Below are positions 37,501 through 44,836 of a stretch of DNA of 64,000 nucleotides, one piece after another (position 1 is the first letter of the stretch; the number at the start of each line of letters is the position of its first letter). Below the pieces are notes generated by a model. That model ran no database searches, was not told the DNA's origin, and saw only the letters and a list, made by a program, of their open reading frames with translations. Location: assembly GCF_014650955.1 (NCBI RefSeq), contig NZ_BMVY01000001.1:186001-250000 (forward strand). Reading direction: 5' to 3'. The position numbers and the translations under genes are program-made. The stretch comes from Streptomyces tauricus (GTDB lineage Bacteria > Actinomycetota > Actinomycetes > Streptomycetales > Streptomycetaceae).

Positions 37501-39687
37501 GTCGGCGGGCAGGACGGTGTCACCGGCGTGCAGGGTGCGTCCGCCGGTGGCACGGCCGCCACCGGACAGCGGGATGGAGGGATCACCGGCGTCGCTGCTG
37601 TACCAGTACGGCAGTTGCTCGCCGCCGAGGGTGAACACCTCGGACGGCCGGGCCGACCAGTAGCCGAACTGCTTGTTGTCGTGGCGCCACACCACGAGCA
37701 GTTCACCGTCGGTCCAGCGGAACCGCGGATACGTCCAGCGGTCCAGCTCGACGGGCAGCCGCAGCTCGTGGTCGAGGAGCACCTTGTCCGGGCCGACGAC
37801 GACCGCCTTGTGGCCGCGGGAGAGGATCAGCGCGGGCCAGGCCTCCGTGAGGCGCAGCTGGTCGTCCTGGTCGCGGCCGGTCTCACTGTCCATGAGCCGC
37901 AGCGCCTCGTCGAGGGCGGGCCAGCCCAGCTCGTCGGGGATGCCGGCCCGCAGGGTGCGGGCGAGCAGGGGCGCGATCTCGTGCCCCGCGACGCGTGCGA
38001 CCGCTCGCGGGCTGACCCGGGCGGCGACCGGCCGGAAGGGGCGCAGGCGCTGGAGGGCCGTGCGGGCGCCGGGCAGGCCCGTCGACGCGCCGAACGTCTC
38101 GGCCGCGTCGTCCAGCCATTCGCGCAGCACGTCGTTCAGCACGGGATGGTCGGCCAGGCTCGTCAGCAGTTCGGAGGAGAGCGACCGGTCGTTGCCCAGC
38201 GTCCCGATGGCCCGGTGCAGCAGAGGCCGGGTGCGCGCGTCCGCGGCGGTGGCGGTCAGGTCGCGTCCACCGGGCAGGCTCTCGCGCAACCAGCGGTCGA
38301 GGGCCAGATGCACGTCCTTGTCCGCGTCGGGCATCGCGAGAGGGATGCCCTGTGCCACGCACAGGTCCAGCAGGTCGAGGTCGGCACCCGCGTACCAGCG
38401 GCCGGTGAAGAGGTCCACGGCCCGGCCGTCGGCGCGCAGCCGCGGCGCCATCCGTTCGACGAGCTGGAGAGTGAGCGGAGAGCGCCCGCTGACCGTGGCG
38501 CCGTGCTTGCGGTGGGTGGCCCAGCGGCTGAGCCAGTCCGCCGCGTCGACGGTGTCCGGCGAGACGACGCTGTCCGGCGGGACGGCGGCGCCCGCCGTAG
38601 CGGCCTCGTCACCCGCCGCGCGGGCCTCACGCACCCCGCCCGCGTCACCCGCCTCGTCACGCGGGTCGCGCACGCCGTCCTCGCCCGTGAGGAGGAGATC
38701 GGCGCCGCTCTCCGCGAGCAGCGTCAGCCAGAATTCGTCGTTCTTGACGTCGCGTCCCAGACCGGTCGGCATGATCTCCAGCAGCCGGGCCCGTACGGCC
38801 GGTTGCCGCTCGGCCAGGACGGCGAGAGTGGCTCGGTACGCGGTCCAGAAGGAGGCGGGCGCCCGCACCGCGGCGGGGGAGGCGACCAGGTCGGCCACGA
38901 ACGCGCATTCCTCGGTGACCCGGTCGAGCCCCGCGGCCTTGATCAGGCCACGGGCGTCCTGCGGCAGCGACGCGTACGGAGGCATGCCCGCCGCGCAGCG
39001 CTCCACGCACAGCTGCCGGAACTGCGCCCACGCCGTGGCCGGGTCGAGCCGGTGGGCCAGGTCCTTCACATACTCCTTGAGGGCCTTGACCGTCAGCGCC
39101 CCGGCGAAGGCGAACTCCAGGAACACGGCACGCTGCCGCTCCTCGTCGACGCTGAGCGCGTGCACCCGCTCGGCCTCGCGGGCCTTGCCGAAGAACGTGG
39201 CCCCGTACGTCGTGTTCTCGAACTGGAGGAAGATCCGCGCCGCCTGCTCGTAGAAGGTCGGCAGGAAGTGCGGTACGGCACGGCCGAGCCGCTCGCCGAG
39301 CGCCTCGAAGCCCTCCTTGGCCGTGCCTGGGCGGGACTTGGCCTGGCGCGCGAGCCGCTCGACGTCCTTGACCAGTGCCAGTGCGTGGTGTCCGTTGGCC
39401 GGGTCGTTGACCAGCGCCCAGGCGGGGAAGCCGAGGGTCTCGCGGCGGACCTGGCCGACCTCGGGTGTCTCCGGCTCACGGGCCAGACCGAGGAACTCCA
39501 GCGCCAGGTCCTCGGCCTCGCCGAGCGTGCCCGGCACGAGACGGACGGCCACCCGGCCGTCCAGCGCGGGATGGCTGTACGTCCGCACGGTGAGGGTGTC
39601 GGCGTCCTCACCGGTGGGGATGCCCAGGGGCAGGACGGCGCCGGCTTCGAGCAGCGCGGCCGTGTCGATGTGCGCGTGCGTGGTCAT
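34510..39687 (-). CDS. Giant uncharacterised protein of the MoxR-vWA operon
   Basis: 1725 residues; I do not recognise a named family for the whole chain. The N-terminal third is helical (LRDPATAW-type repeats). Around residues 590-830 aromatic, beta-rich segments such as WTYPRFRWTDGELLVVW, FGYWSARPSEVF and WYSSDAG look like beta-propeller blades. The C terminus (about 1580-1700) has a basic winged-helix-like region, WTGWKPTRLKKARAELAATDLVVEAKR, and a Lys/Arg tail, suggesting nucleic-acid binding. No NTPase motif or signal peptide is visible, so it is probably cytoplasmic. Its ATG overlaps the DUF4132 stop by 4 nt. It may be the substrate or effector handled by the MoxR-vWA pair (inference). 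Confidence 0.85.
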   Translation of the reverse strand: MTTHAHIDTAALLEAGAVLPLGIPTGEDADTLTVRTYSHPALDGRVAVRLVPGTLGEAEDLALEFLGLAREPETPEVGQVRRETLGFPAWALVNDPANGHHALALVKDVERLARQAKSRPGTAKEGFEALGERLGRAVPHFLPTFYEQAARIFLQFENTTYGATFFGKAREAERVHALSVDEERQRAVFLEFAFAGALTVKALKEYVKDLAHRLDPATAWAQFRQLCVERCAAGMPPYASLPQDARGLIKAAGLDRVTEECAFVADLVASPAAVRAPASFWTAYRATLAVLAERQPAVRARLLEIMPTGLGRDVKNDEFWLTLLAESGADLLLTGEDGVRDPRDEAGDAGGVREARAAGDEAATAGAAVPPDSVVSPDTVDAADWLSRWATHRKHGATVSGRSPLTLQLVERMAPRLRADGRAVDLFTGRWYAGADLDLLDLCVAQGIPLAMPDADKDVHLALDRWLRESLPGGRDLTATAADARTRPLLHRAIGTLGNDRSLSSELLTSLADHPVLNDVLREWLDDAAETFGASTGLPGARTALQRLRPFRPVAARVSPRAVARVAGHEIAPLLARTLRAGIPDELGWPALDEALRLMDSETGRDQDDQLRLTEAWPALILSRGHKAVVVGPDKVLLDHELRLPVELDRWTYPRFRWTDGELLVVWRHDNKQFGYWSARPSEVFTLGGEQLPYWYSSDAGDPSIPLSGGGRATGGRTLHAGDTVLPADRPVIGDGTTCWRQGRQGLQQVWLEYDPATGTHGRASLPAFLQSGIREDATLLQHHCQVLPLQPGLEQSPFGTDGTVLGRWVRSEGTGAEARTTTGTPDGRTVTRLSADSRSGGFPLGALRLPGGAEPVAAQFHQQVALFAAEDTSDSGELGRVTPGHSGGEFAAGTRLVPPIAFWHALRPRDERASAVLRALTDKTVADVLAAAARALAERQAQILKAGGASLPAGATAQKARGAVLRAVHAVRTAVDGKPDIPSADEFVRRAVSKALPDLTDERMLTGVSSLVRAALRVVESVGTFVEPPVERPRADRRRTEGMFPDYRPVHGDDRTVRTAVDGLANMWGGWGSEAQWTVLRQIRSVNHVLSGRPADGKPLPDLARTGAVGDGWRSEEHTIPGMGSAWTSLLAALRPLAYRAATPVVTEAEREALLLLFGAITEGPLAAPGGGLREIVLSEPHTQHQRVGQVLRREGRTVVVLTCQNVDTQHARVNWLALDHDPSGAFGAVAHFALEKETPVVSAFPENGLAAVTRLIRDKGAAPWLPGAPAAFADATGGGLGPVQATVLLAGRPQDPGSDALATIGLKPRQLDLGNDRLSSLSREDRSALLSALLPEDPADLWTTGPDVAAAGRVWAELLGSVVRLPEDLAVDLAGLPAGFAESVLNPGLTPWISRTTVQRPDKDGSLVPADPAALPGAHHLTRAVAALASLAYALPYGHPLRAALPEGLAALRHRLTDPELLLGLDVMWTEKGGSTAVELRKAYGLPATGGADAHGLTAVGDALALRPWYAERETVLVRSAALTGPDDPALGLLAGLVGPQRDAGLQSLRAILGDELAHAVQAGTDAEGPAGYAQDPTVVAPALVAEVAAAHGLGEDAATLYLQLLALPDPTDRNCARWTGWKPTRLKKARAELAATDLVVEAKRPRAGRTLFLPCGWRDLKSPALPVETWKEDLYAIRENTRAVPLLPVPELFARAWRRVQDGDAPAYEQLTTRATRKGRRK

Positions 39688-40538
39688 GCCGCCTGCTCCT
39701 CGTCCTCGATGTCACGCCCGACGAACAGGGCCGCTGCCATGCGCATGCCCTCCGACCAGGCAATGGGCCCCACCTGACCGAGCTTCAGCACGCGTCCCGC
39801 GCCGTCCGTCCACATCAGGGGGCCGGTCTCGGTCTGCTCGTAACCGTCGTAGTCGCCGATCCAGACGCGGGCCTCGACGCCGCGGGAGTCCTCCCGCACG
39901 GAGCAGACGGCGTTGCCACCGCGCACGCGGTATCCGTGCTGGGTGGTCCGGCCCTGAAGGAAGCGCAGTTGTTTGAACACGCCGCCCGCGTAGTCCTCCA
40001 CGGTGGTGGCCTCGGCGTCGACGGCCGCGGGACGGTGCCACACCTCGCGGAAGAGCTGCTGGGCGCGCTGCTCGACACCGATCTCGACGGCGAACTCCCG
40101 CAGATCCTCCAGGTCGTGGAGAAGGACGGGATGGGGGAGGCGGACGAGTTCGGGGGTGATGCGCACGCTGTCGCCGTCGAGGTCGACCAGCCCGAGACCG
40201 CGGTCGAGGTCGACGTCCCGCAGGAATCCGGCCACTTCGTGGTCCGGGCCGGTGACGACGAGATCGCGCAGCGCGCTCTGCCAGGCGGGATCCGGCCACA
40301 CCCGGGCGATGACGGCGAAGGGCACCGGAAGCGAGCGCACCATCCACTTCTCGACGTCGGTGAGGCACTGGCGCTCGTGCCGCTCCAGCCACTCGGCGAG
40401 CTGCCGCAGCCCCATGACCGCGGGATCCTCCGCGAGTTTGGCCGGTACGGACTTCAACCGCCGTCCCGCGGCGTTGCGGCACACCACCTTTCCGCCGTCG
40501 AGGCCGACCTCGTAATCGCCGGCCGTGACCCACCCCAT
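39684..40538 (-). CDS. Stand-alone DUF4132 protein, first gene of the MoxR-vWA operon
   Basis: 284 residues. The N-terminal half matches the DUF4132 module found at the C terminus of E. coli YehI: KVVCRNAAGRRLKSVPAKLAEDPAVMGLRQL, then EWLERHERQCLTDVEKWMV. A beta-rich second half has VWHRPAAVDAE and QHGYRVRGGN. In other bacteria this module is fused to a WGR domain in one long chain; here it is separate and overlaps the 1725-residue gene by 4 nt. The ATG at 40538 has GGGAGG at 6-nt spacing, better than the GTG at 40559. No catalytic motif is evident. Confidence 0.8.
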   Translation of the reverse strand: MGWVTAGDYEVGLDGGKVVCRNAAGRRLKSVPAKLAEDPAVMGLRQLAEWLERHERQCLTDVEKWMVRSLPVPFAVIARVWPDPAWQSALRDLVVTGPDHEVAGFLRDVDLDRGLGLVDLDGDSVRITPELVRLPHPVLLHDLEDLREFAVEIGVEQRAQQLFREVWHRPAAVDAEATTVEDYAGGVFKQLRFLQGRTTQHGYRVRGGNAVCSVREDSRGVEARVWIGDYDGYEQTETGPLMWTDGAGRVLKLGQVGPIAWSEGMRMAAALFVGRDIEDEEQAA

Positions 40539-40658
40539 ATGTGCCTCCCCGCACTTCACTGATCAAGTGCCGAGAACTCTAGGTGAGACCACTGACAACG
40601 CCGCTTCCAAGCCAACTTCCCACCGTCGCCCCAGGGTCCGGTGTGGTTCCTGGTGCCA

Positions 40659-41243
40659 CTACCGGCGCAGGCCCGCGACGAGGATCCCCACCAGCCGACG
40701 CGCGTCGTAGCGGGGGTTGTTGCCGGCGCCCGCGCACAGACCGCCGACGCCGCGCATGAGTTCGTACGGATCCATGCCGGGGCGGATCTCCCCCGACTCC
40801 GCCGCGGCTTCGAGCAGTTCGGCGCACACGGGCACGAGGCGATCGAGGAAGTAGGAGTGCAGGGGATCGAAGCAGGGGTCGTCGGACTGCAGCACGGAGG
40901 CGAGCCCCTGTTTGGTGACCACGAAATCGACGAACAGGTCGATCCACTCCGCCAGCGCGGCGTACGGCTTCGGGCTGGCTGCCAGCAGAGCGGGGCCGGC
41001 CTCGGCGAGGGCCTCCACCTGGTGCCGGTAGACGGCGACGATGAGATCCGCGCGGGTCGGGAAGTGGCGGTAGATGGTGGCTGTGCCGACGCCCGCCTTG
41101 GCCGCGATGTCGCGGATCGGCGCCTCCACGCCCGACGCGACGAAGACCGCGGCGGCCGAGTCGAGCAGAACCTCCTCGTTGCGTCGCGCGTCCGCCCGTT
41201 TGGGTCGGGCCGTACGTCCTGCGTCCTGATCGCTTCCGCTCAC
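40659..41243 (-). CDS. TetR-family regulator
   Basis: 194 residues. The HTH is RRNEEVLLDSAAAVFVASGVEAPIRDIAAKAGVGTATIYRHFPTRADLIVAVY (residues 20-72). The C-terminal domain is the type annotated as a tetracyclin-repressor-like SbtR domain, with MRGVGGLCAGAG. The GTG at 41243 has GAGAGGA about 9 nt upstream. It is divergent from an alpha/beta hydrolase gene, and two 17-bp palindromes lie in the spacer. It probably represses both genes. Confidence 0.9.
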   Translation of the reverse strand: MSGSDQDAGRTARPKRADARRNEEVLLDSAAAVFVASGVEAPIRDIAAKAGVGTATIYRHFPTRADLIVAVYRHQVEALAEAGPALLAASPKPYAALAEWIDLFVDFVVTKQGLASVLQSDDPCFDPLHSYFLDRLVPVCAELLEAAAESGEIRPGMDPYELMRGVGGLCAGAGNNPRYDARRLVGILVAGLRR

Positions 41244-41289
41244 CGCGGTGTTCCTCTCGTCGCCGGCCTGCCGCTGCCGACTTTACTAA

Positions 41290-41306
41290 ACGGGACAGTG
41301 TCCCGT
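41290..41306. promoter_or_regulatory. TetR operator O1 of the hydrolase region
   Basis: ACGGGACAGTGTCCCGT is a perfect palindrome about a central G. A second copy with a single changed pair lies at 41322-41338. Both are in the 175-bp divergent spacer. Confidence 0.8.
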
Positions 41307-41321
41307 ATGTTCGAACTCGAA

Positions 41322-41338
41322 ATGGGACAGCGTCCCGT
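41322..41338. promoter_or_regulatory. TetR operator O2 of the hydrolase region
   Basis: ATGGGACAGCGTCCCGT repeats O1 with minor changes, 32 bp centre to centre, i.e. three helical turns, which suits two dimers bound on one DNA face. Confidence 0.78.
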
Positions 41339-41418
41339 TTATCCATCATGGCAGGTGGGGGAGGCGGTGGCCAGCCGCCCACCCTCAGCACGTCGGACGG
41401 TCGGAAGAAGGAACAACC

Positions 41419-42387
41419 GTGACCGCATCAACCGCATCAACCCCGTCGGCTGCGTCAGCCGCATCCACATTCACACTCCCCCTCGCACCCACCCCCGTCG
41501 TCTCGGTGAAGCCGGTGGTGCTGGAGGCGCCCGGCCGCGGCGAAGGCCTCCAGGTGAGGATCTCCGCACCGGTGACCGGGAGCGGGCTGCCGGTCGTCGT
41601 CCTCTCGCACGGCTTCGGGTCGTCGTTGAACGGCTACGGCCCCCTGGCCGACTTCTGGGCCGCTCACGGCTTCGTCGTCGTCCAGCCGACGCACCTCGAC
41701 TCCCGGACGGTGGGCCTCGCCCAGGACGATCCCCGTACACCGCGGATCTGGCGGTTCCGCGTCGAGGACGTGAAGCGGGTTCTCGACCGGCTCGATCTGC
41801 TGGAGGAGGCCGTTCCCGGTCTCGGCGGTCGCCTCGACCGGACCCGTATCGCCGTGGCCGGGCACTCCTTCGGCGGTCAGACCGCGGGCAATCTGCTGGG
41901 CCTGCGGGTCCTGGACCCGGTGAGCGGGCAGGGGGAGGACCTGTCCGACGCGCGAGTCAAGGCGGGCGTGCTGCTCGCCACGGCCGGGAAGGGCGGAGCC
42001 GATCTGACGCCGTTCGCCGCCGAGCACTTCCCGTTCATGAACCCGAGCTTCGAGAACATGACCACGCGGGCTCTCGTGGTCGTCGGGGACCGGGACGACT
42101 CCCCGCTGTCCGTCCGGGGGCCGGAATGGCTCGCCGACCCGTACGTCCTGAGCCCGGGTGACAAGAGTCTGCTCACCCTGTTCGGGGCGGAGCACTCGCT
42201 CGGCGGGATCGCCGGTTACGAGGTCCAGGAGACGACGGACGAGCACCCCGGGCGGGTCGCCCTGCTCCAGCGGGTCACCTGGGCCTACCTCCGCCATGCG
42301 CTCGGCATCGAGGACGACAGCTGGACGGCGGCGCGCAAGGCGTTGGCGTCCGGCGCCGACCCGCTGGGGCGGATCGAATCCAAGTGA
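41419..42387 (+). CDS. Alpha/beta-hydrolase, dienelactone/PET-hydrolase-like or chlorophyllase-like
   Basis: 322 residues. The nucleophile is Ser150 in AVAGHSFGGQTAGNL. The oxyanion strand is VVVLSHGFGSSLNGYG; the acid is probably in VVVGDRDDSPLS and the catalytic His in FGAEHSLGG. An N-terminal Ala/Ser/Thr-rich stretch (1-20) is not a convincing signal peptide, so a cytoplasmic esterase is likely. The GTG at 41419 follows GAAGGAA. It faces a TetR gene across twin operators, suggesting ligand-inducible expression. The substrate is unknown. Confidence 0.87.
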   Translation: MTASTASTPSAASAASTFTLPLAPTPVVSVKPVVLEAPGRGEGLQVRISAPVTGSGLPVVVLSHGFGSSLNGYGPLADFWAAHGFVVVQPTHLDSRTVGLAQDDPRTPRIWRFRVEDVKRVLDRLDLLEEAVPGLGGRLDRTRIAVAGHSFGGQTAGNLLGLRVLDPVSGQGEDLSDARVKAGVLLATAGKGGADLTPFAAEHFPFMNPSFENMTTRALVVVGDRDDSPLSVRGPEWLADPYVLSPGDKSLLTLFGAEHSLGGIAGYEVQETTDEHPGRVALLQRVTWAYLRHALGIEDDSWTAARKALASGADPLGRIESK

Positions 42388-42440
42388 CCGTCCGGCCGAC
42401 ATCTCACCTCAAGCGTCGGCCAGGCGGGTGATAAGACAGC

Positions 42441-42484
42441 GGTGAGTCAGTGGTGAGGCAGTGGTGGGGCAGTGGTGAGAGAGC
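42441..42484. repeat. 11-bp tandem repeat
   Basis: Four units of the type GGTGAGGCAGT run head to tail between the hydrolase gene and the MerR gene, the last one degenerate. Confidence 0.8.
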
Positions 42485-42499
42485 GGCCAGGGGAGGGCG

Positions 42500-42880
42500 T
42501 CAGACGCCGGCCGAGGCCGCCTGGAGCTGGTCGCGGTACGCCCGGGCCGACGTCATCAGCTGGTCGAGCGCGTCGCGGGCCTGGACGAGTTCCGCGATGT
42601 GCGTGGAGAGCCGGTCGCGTTCCTGGCTCATACGGTCGAGGGCGGCGTCCGAGTTCTCCTCGCTGGGCGAGTCGACGCAGGGGAGCAGCTCGGCGATGGT
42701 CCGGCTGGACAGGCCGCCCGCGTAGAGCCGCTGGATGAACCTGACGCGTTCGATCTCGTCGTCCGTGTAGTGCCGCTGTCCGCTCGCGCTGCGGGTGCTG
42801 GTGAGCAGCTTCTGTTCCTCGTAGTAGCGCAACGACCGGACGCTGACACCGGCCCGTTCGGCGAGCTCTCCGATACGCAT
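42500..42880 (-). CDS. MerR-family regulator
   Basis: 126 residues. The MerR HTH is MRIGELAERAGVSVRSLRYYEEQKLLTSTRSASGQRHYTDDEIERVRFIQRL at the very N terminus, followed by the dimerisation coiled coil (SQERDRLSTHIAELVQARDALDQL). A single Cys occurs in ELLPCVDS. There is no obvious effector domain. The ATG at 42880 was chosen because it starts the HTH and has GGGGAGA upstream. It is divergent from an old-yellow-enzyme gene; the spacer has a promoter with a long 20-bp gap and a dyad, typical of MerR control. Confidence 0.9.
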   Translation of the reverse strand: MRIGELAERAGVSVRSLRYYEEQKLLTSTRSASGQRHYTDDEIERVRFIQRLYAGGLSSRTIAELLPCVDSPSEENSDAALDRMSQERDRLSTHIAELVQARDALDQLMTSARAYRDQLQAASAGV

Positions 42881-42942
42881 GCGCTTCTCCCCACTGTCCA
42901 CCGTCACCCGGGCTCCCGGAGTTGTTACCTGGGTCACAGAAC

Positions 42943-42974
42943 TTGCCCCTGACGTCAATGTCAGGTTTTAGCGT
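42943..42974 (+). promoter_or_regulatory. MerR-type promoter of the ene-reductase gene
   Basis: TTGCCC (42943-42948) and TAGCGT (42969-42974) are separated by 20 bp, longer than the standard 17. CCTGAC (42948-42953) and GTCAGG (42960-42965) form a dyad between them. Over-long spacing plus dyad is the classic arrangement activated by MerR/SoxR proteins through DNA distortion. Confidence 0.68.
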
Positions 42975-43021
42975 AACCGTTGTGCCCGGAGGACGGGCCA
43001 CGGATCGCTAGGGAGTCGCAA

Positions 43022-44095
43022 GTGACGAGCCTGTTCCAGCGTTACGACCTCGGTGCCCTGACGCTGCCCAACCGTGTGGTGATGGCCCCCATGACCCGGG
43101 TGAGGGCCGCCGCCGGCGGTCTGGCCACGCCGTCGATGGCGACCTACTACGCCCAGCGCGCGAGCGCCGGGCTGATCGTGACGGAGGGGGTCCAGCCGAG
43201 CCTGATCGGGCAGTCCAACCCGGGTACGCCGGGTCTGCACACCGATGAGCAGCAGGAGTCGTGGCGCCAGGTCACGGACGCCGTGCACGCCAACGGCGGA
43301 CGGATCTTCGCCCAGCTCATGCACGGCGGGCGCGTCTCGCATCCCGACACCACGGGTTTCCAGCCGGTCGGCCCGTCGGCCGTGGCCGCCGTCGGTGATG
43401 TGTTCACGCCGACCGGTCCGCAGCCCGCGCCCGTGCCCCGCGCACTGGAGACCGCGGAGGTTCCGGAGCATGCCCGCTCCTACGGTGACGCGGCCCGCCG
43501 GGCCGTGGACGCGGGATTCGACGGCGTGGAACTGCACGGCGCCAACGGCTATCTGATCTCGCAGTTCCTCTCCACCAACGCCAACCTGCGCTCGGACGGG
43601 TACGGCGGCTCCGTGGCGAACCGGATCAGGTTCGCCGTCGAGGCGGTGTCCGCGACCGTCGAGGCCGTCGGCGCGGCGCGCACCGGCATCCGGCTCTCCC
43701 CGGGCGGGACCTTCTGGGGTGTGGAGGAGACGGAGGTCACGGAGCTGTACACCGCGCTGCTCGGCGAGTTGGTGCGGCTGGACGTGGCGTACGTACACAT
43801 CGAGGCGACCAGCGACGAAGAGGTGCTGCTCAAGCTCCGGCGCGCCTGGCCCGGCATCCTCGTCATGAACCCGGTCCTGCCCATGGGGCCCAAGCAGACC
43901 GGTCGTTCGGACGCCGACCACTGGCTCGGCCTGGGCGCCGACCTCATCAGCTTCGGCCGTGCCTTCATCGCCAACCCCGACCTCGTGGAACGCCTGCGCA
44001 CGGGTGTCCCCATCGCGCCCGTCGACGAGGCGACCTACTACCAGGGCGGCGACGCCGGATACCTGACCTATCCGGCGCACCAGTACAGCGCCTGA
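43022..44095 (+). CDS. Old-yellow-enzyme family ene-reductase (NADPH:flavin oxidoreductase)
   Basis: 357 residues forming one FMN TIM barrel. FQRYDLGALTLPNRVVMAPMTRVRA is the N-terminal strand. The substrate-binding His172 and Asn175 are in VELHGANGYLISQFLS, followed by SDGYGGSVANRIRF. The phosphate grip is GADLISFGRAFIANPDLVERL. It reduces activated C=C bonds with NADPH, commonly in detoxification of electrophiles. The GTG at 43022 has GGGAG at 6-nt spacing. Divergent MerR gene and a MerR-type promoter suggest induction by its toxic substrate. Confidence 0.93.
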   Translation: MTSLFQRYDLGALTLPNRVVMAPMTRVRAAAGGLATPSMATYYAQRASAGLIVTEGVQPSLIGQSNPGTPGLHTDEQQESWRQVTDAVHANGGRIFAQLMHGGRVSHPDTTGFQPVGPSAVAAVGDVFTPTGPQPAPVPRALETAEVPEHARSYGDAARRAVDAGFDGVELHGANGYLISQFLSTNANLRSDGYGGSVANRIRFAVEAVSATVEAVGAARTGIRLSPGGTFWGVEETEVTELYTALLGELVRLDVAYVHIEATSDEEVLLKLRRAWPGILVMNPVLPMGPKQTGRSDADHWLGLGADLISFGRAFIANPDLVERLRTGVPIAPVDEATYYQGGDAGYLTYPAHQYSA

Positions 44096-44101
44096 CCCCG
44101 G

Positions 44102-44116
44102 CCGGCGCTGCGCCGG
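44102..44116. terminator. Short hairpin between the ene-reductase and SRPBCC genes
   Basis: CCGGCG (44102-44107) pairs with CGCCGG (44111-44116) around a 3-nt loop in the 37-bp convergent gap. Confidence 0.5.
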
Positions 44117-44132
44117 GCCGAGGGCGGCGGAG

Positions 44133-44558
44133 TCAGGCCGACGCGGCGGTCTCGGCGAGTTTCTGGAACTCGCCGAGGTCGTAGTTGGCGAGCGTCGAGT
44201 CCAGATTGGTCAGGGCGCCCAGGCGCTCGACGAAACCCTTCGGGTCGTACTCGATCTGCAGGGTGACGCGACTCGATGTGTCGCTGAGCCGGTGGAACGT
44301 GACAACTCCCGCGTGGTGCACGCCCTCGACGGTGTGCCAGGCGATCCGCTCCTCTGGGACCACCTCGGCGAGTTCGGCGACGAAGTTCTTGTCCGCGCCT
44401 GGCAGTGACAGCTGCCAGGCGAAACGGCGTTCGTCCAGGGGCTCCACCAGCCGTACGTGACTGAGGAAGGACGGCCACCTCGTCACATCGCTCCACAGGG
44501 CCCAGGTGACGGACACGGGGGCTTGGATGTCGACGGTCTCCACCAGGGATGCGGACAC
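44133..44558 (-). CDS. SRPBCC / polyketide-cyclase-type START-like protein
   Basis: 141 residues covering one helix-grip fold. VETVDIQAPVSVTWALWSDVTRWPSFLSHVRLVEPLDERRFAWQL is the N-terminal half with the W-P signature, and the C-terminal helix has TLANYDLGEFQKLAE. Such proteins bind hydrophobic ligands in a cavity; function here unknown. The GTG at 44558 has AAAGGCGG upstream. No operon partner. Confidence 0.87.
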   Translation of the reverse strand: MSASLVETVDIQAPVSVTWALWSDVTRWPSFLSHVRLVEPLDERRFAWQLSLPGADKNFVAELAEVVPEERIAWHTVEGVHHAGVVTFHRLSDTSSRVTLQIEYDPKGFVERLGALTNLDSTLANYDLGEFQKLAETAASA

Positions 44559-44836
44559 GGGGGCCGCCTTTCGTGGTCGGTTCGGCGCCGAACCGGGCGG
44601 CTCGGCAGGGCCCGGCTACCCGCGCGCTCCCCTCCCACACGCGGCCGCCGGCCGGGCCGCTCCAGACCGGCCGACGGGCCCACGCGGTGCTGTGCGCCCC
44701 GCCGTGGTTCCAACTGCGCCCGGGACCAGCGGGCTTGACGCAGGCCATGCGGGGTAAGCGGCATCTCCGACGCGCCGCACACGGCCCGTGACCCGTACCT
44801 GTACCCGAACCCCGAACCGCACCTGTGGAGGACATC

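Noticed and set aside
33967..39777. Long plus-strand open frame of 1936 codons opposite the giant gene
   Set aside because: It is antisense to the 1725-residue gene, has biased Gly/Arg/Gln composition typical of mirror frames in high-GC DNA and no domain or ribosome site.
44559..44836. Possible small gene in the SRPBCC-DUF6328 spacer
   Set aside because: Short frames there have no ribosome site or conserved look; the spacer is better read as promoter DNA.
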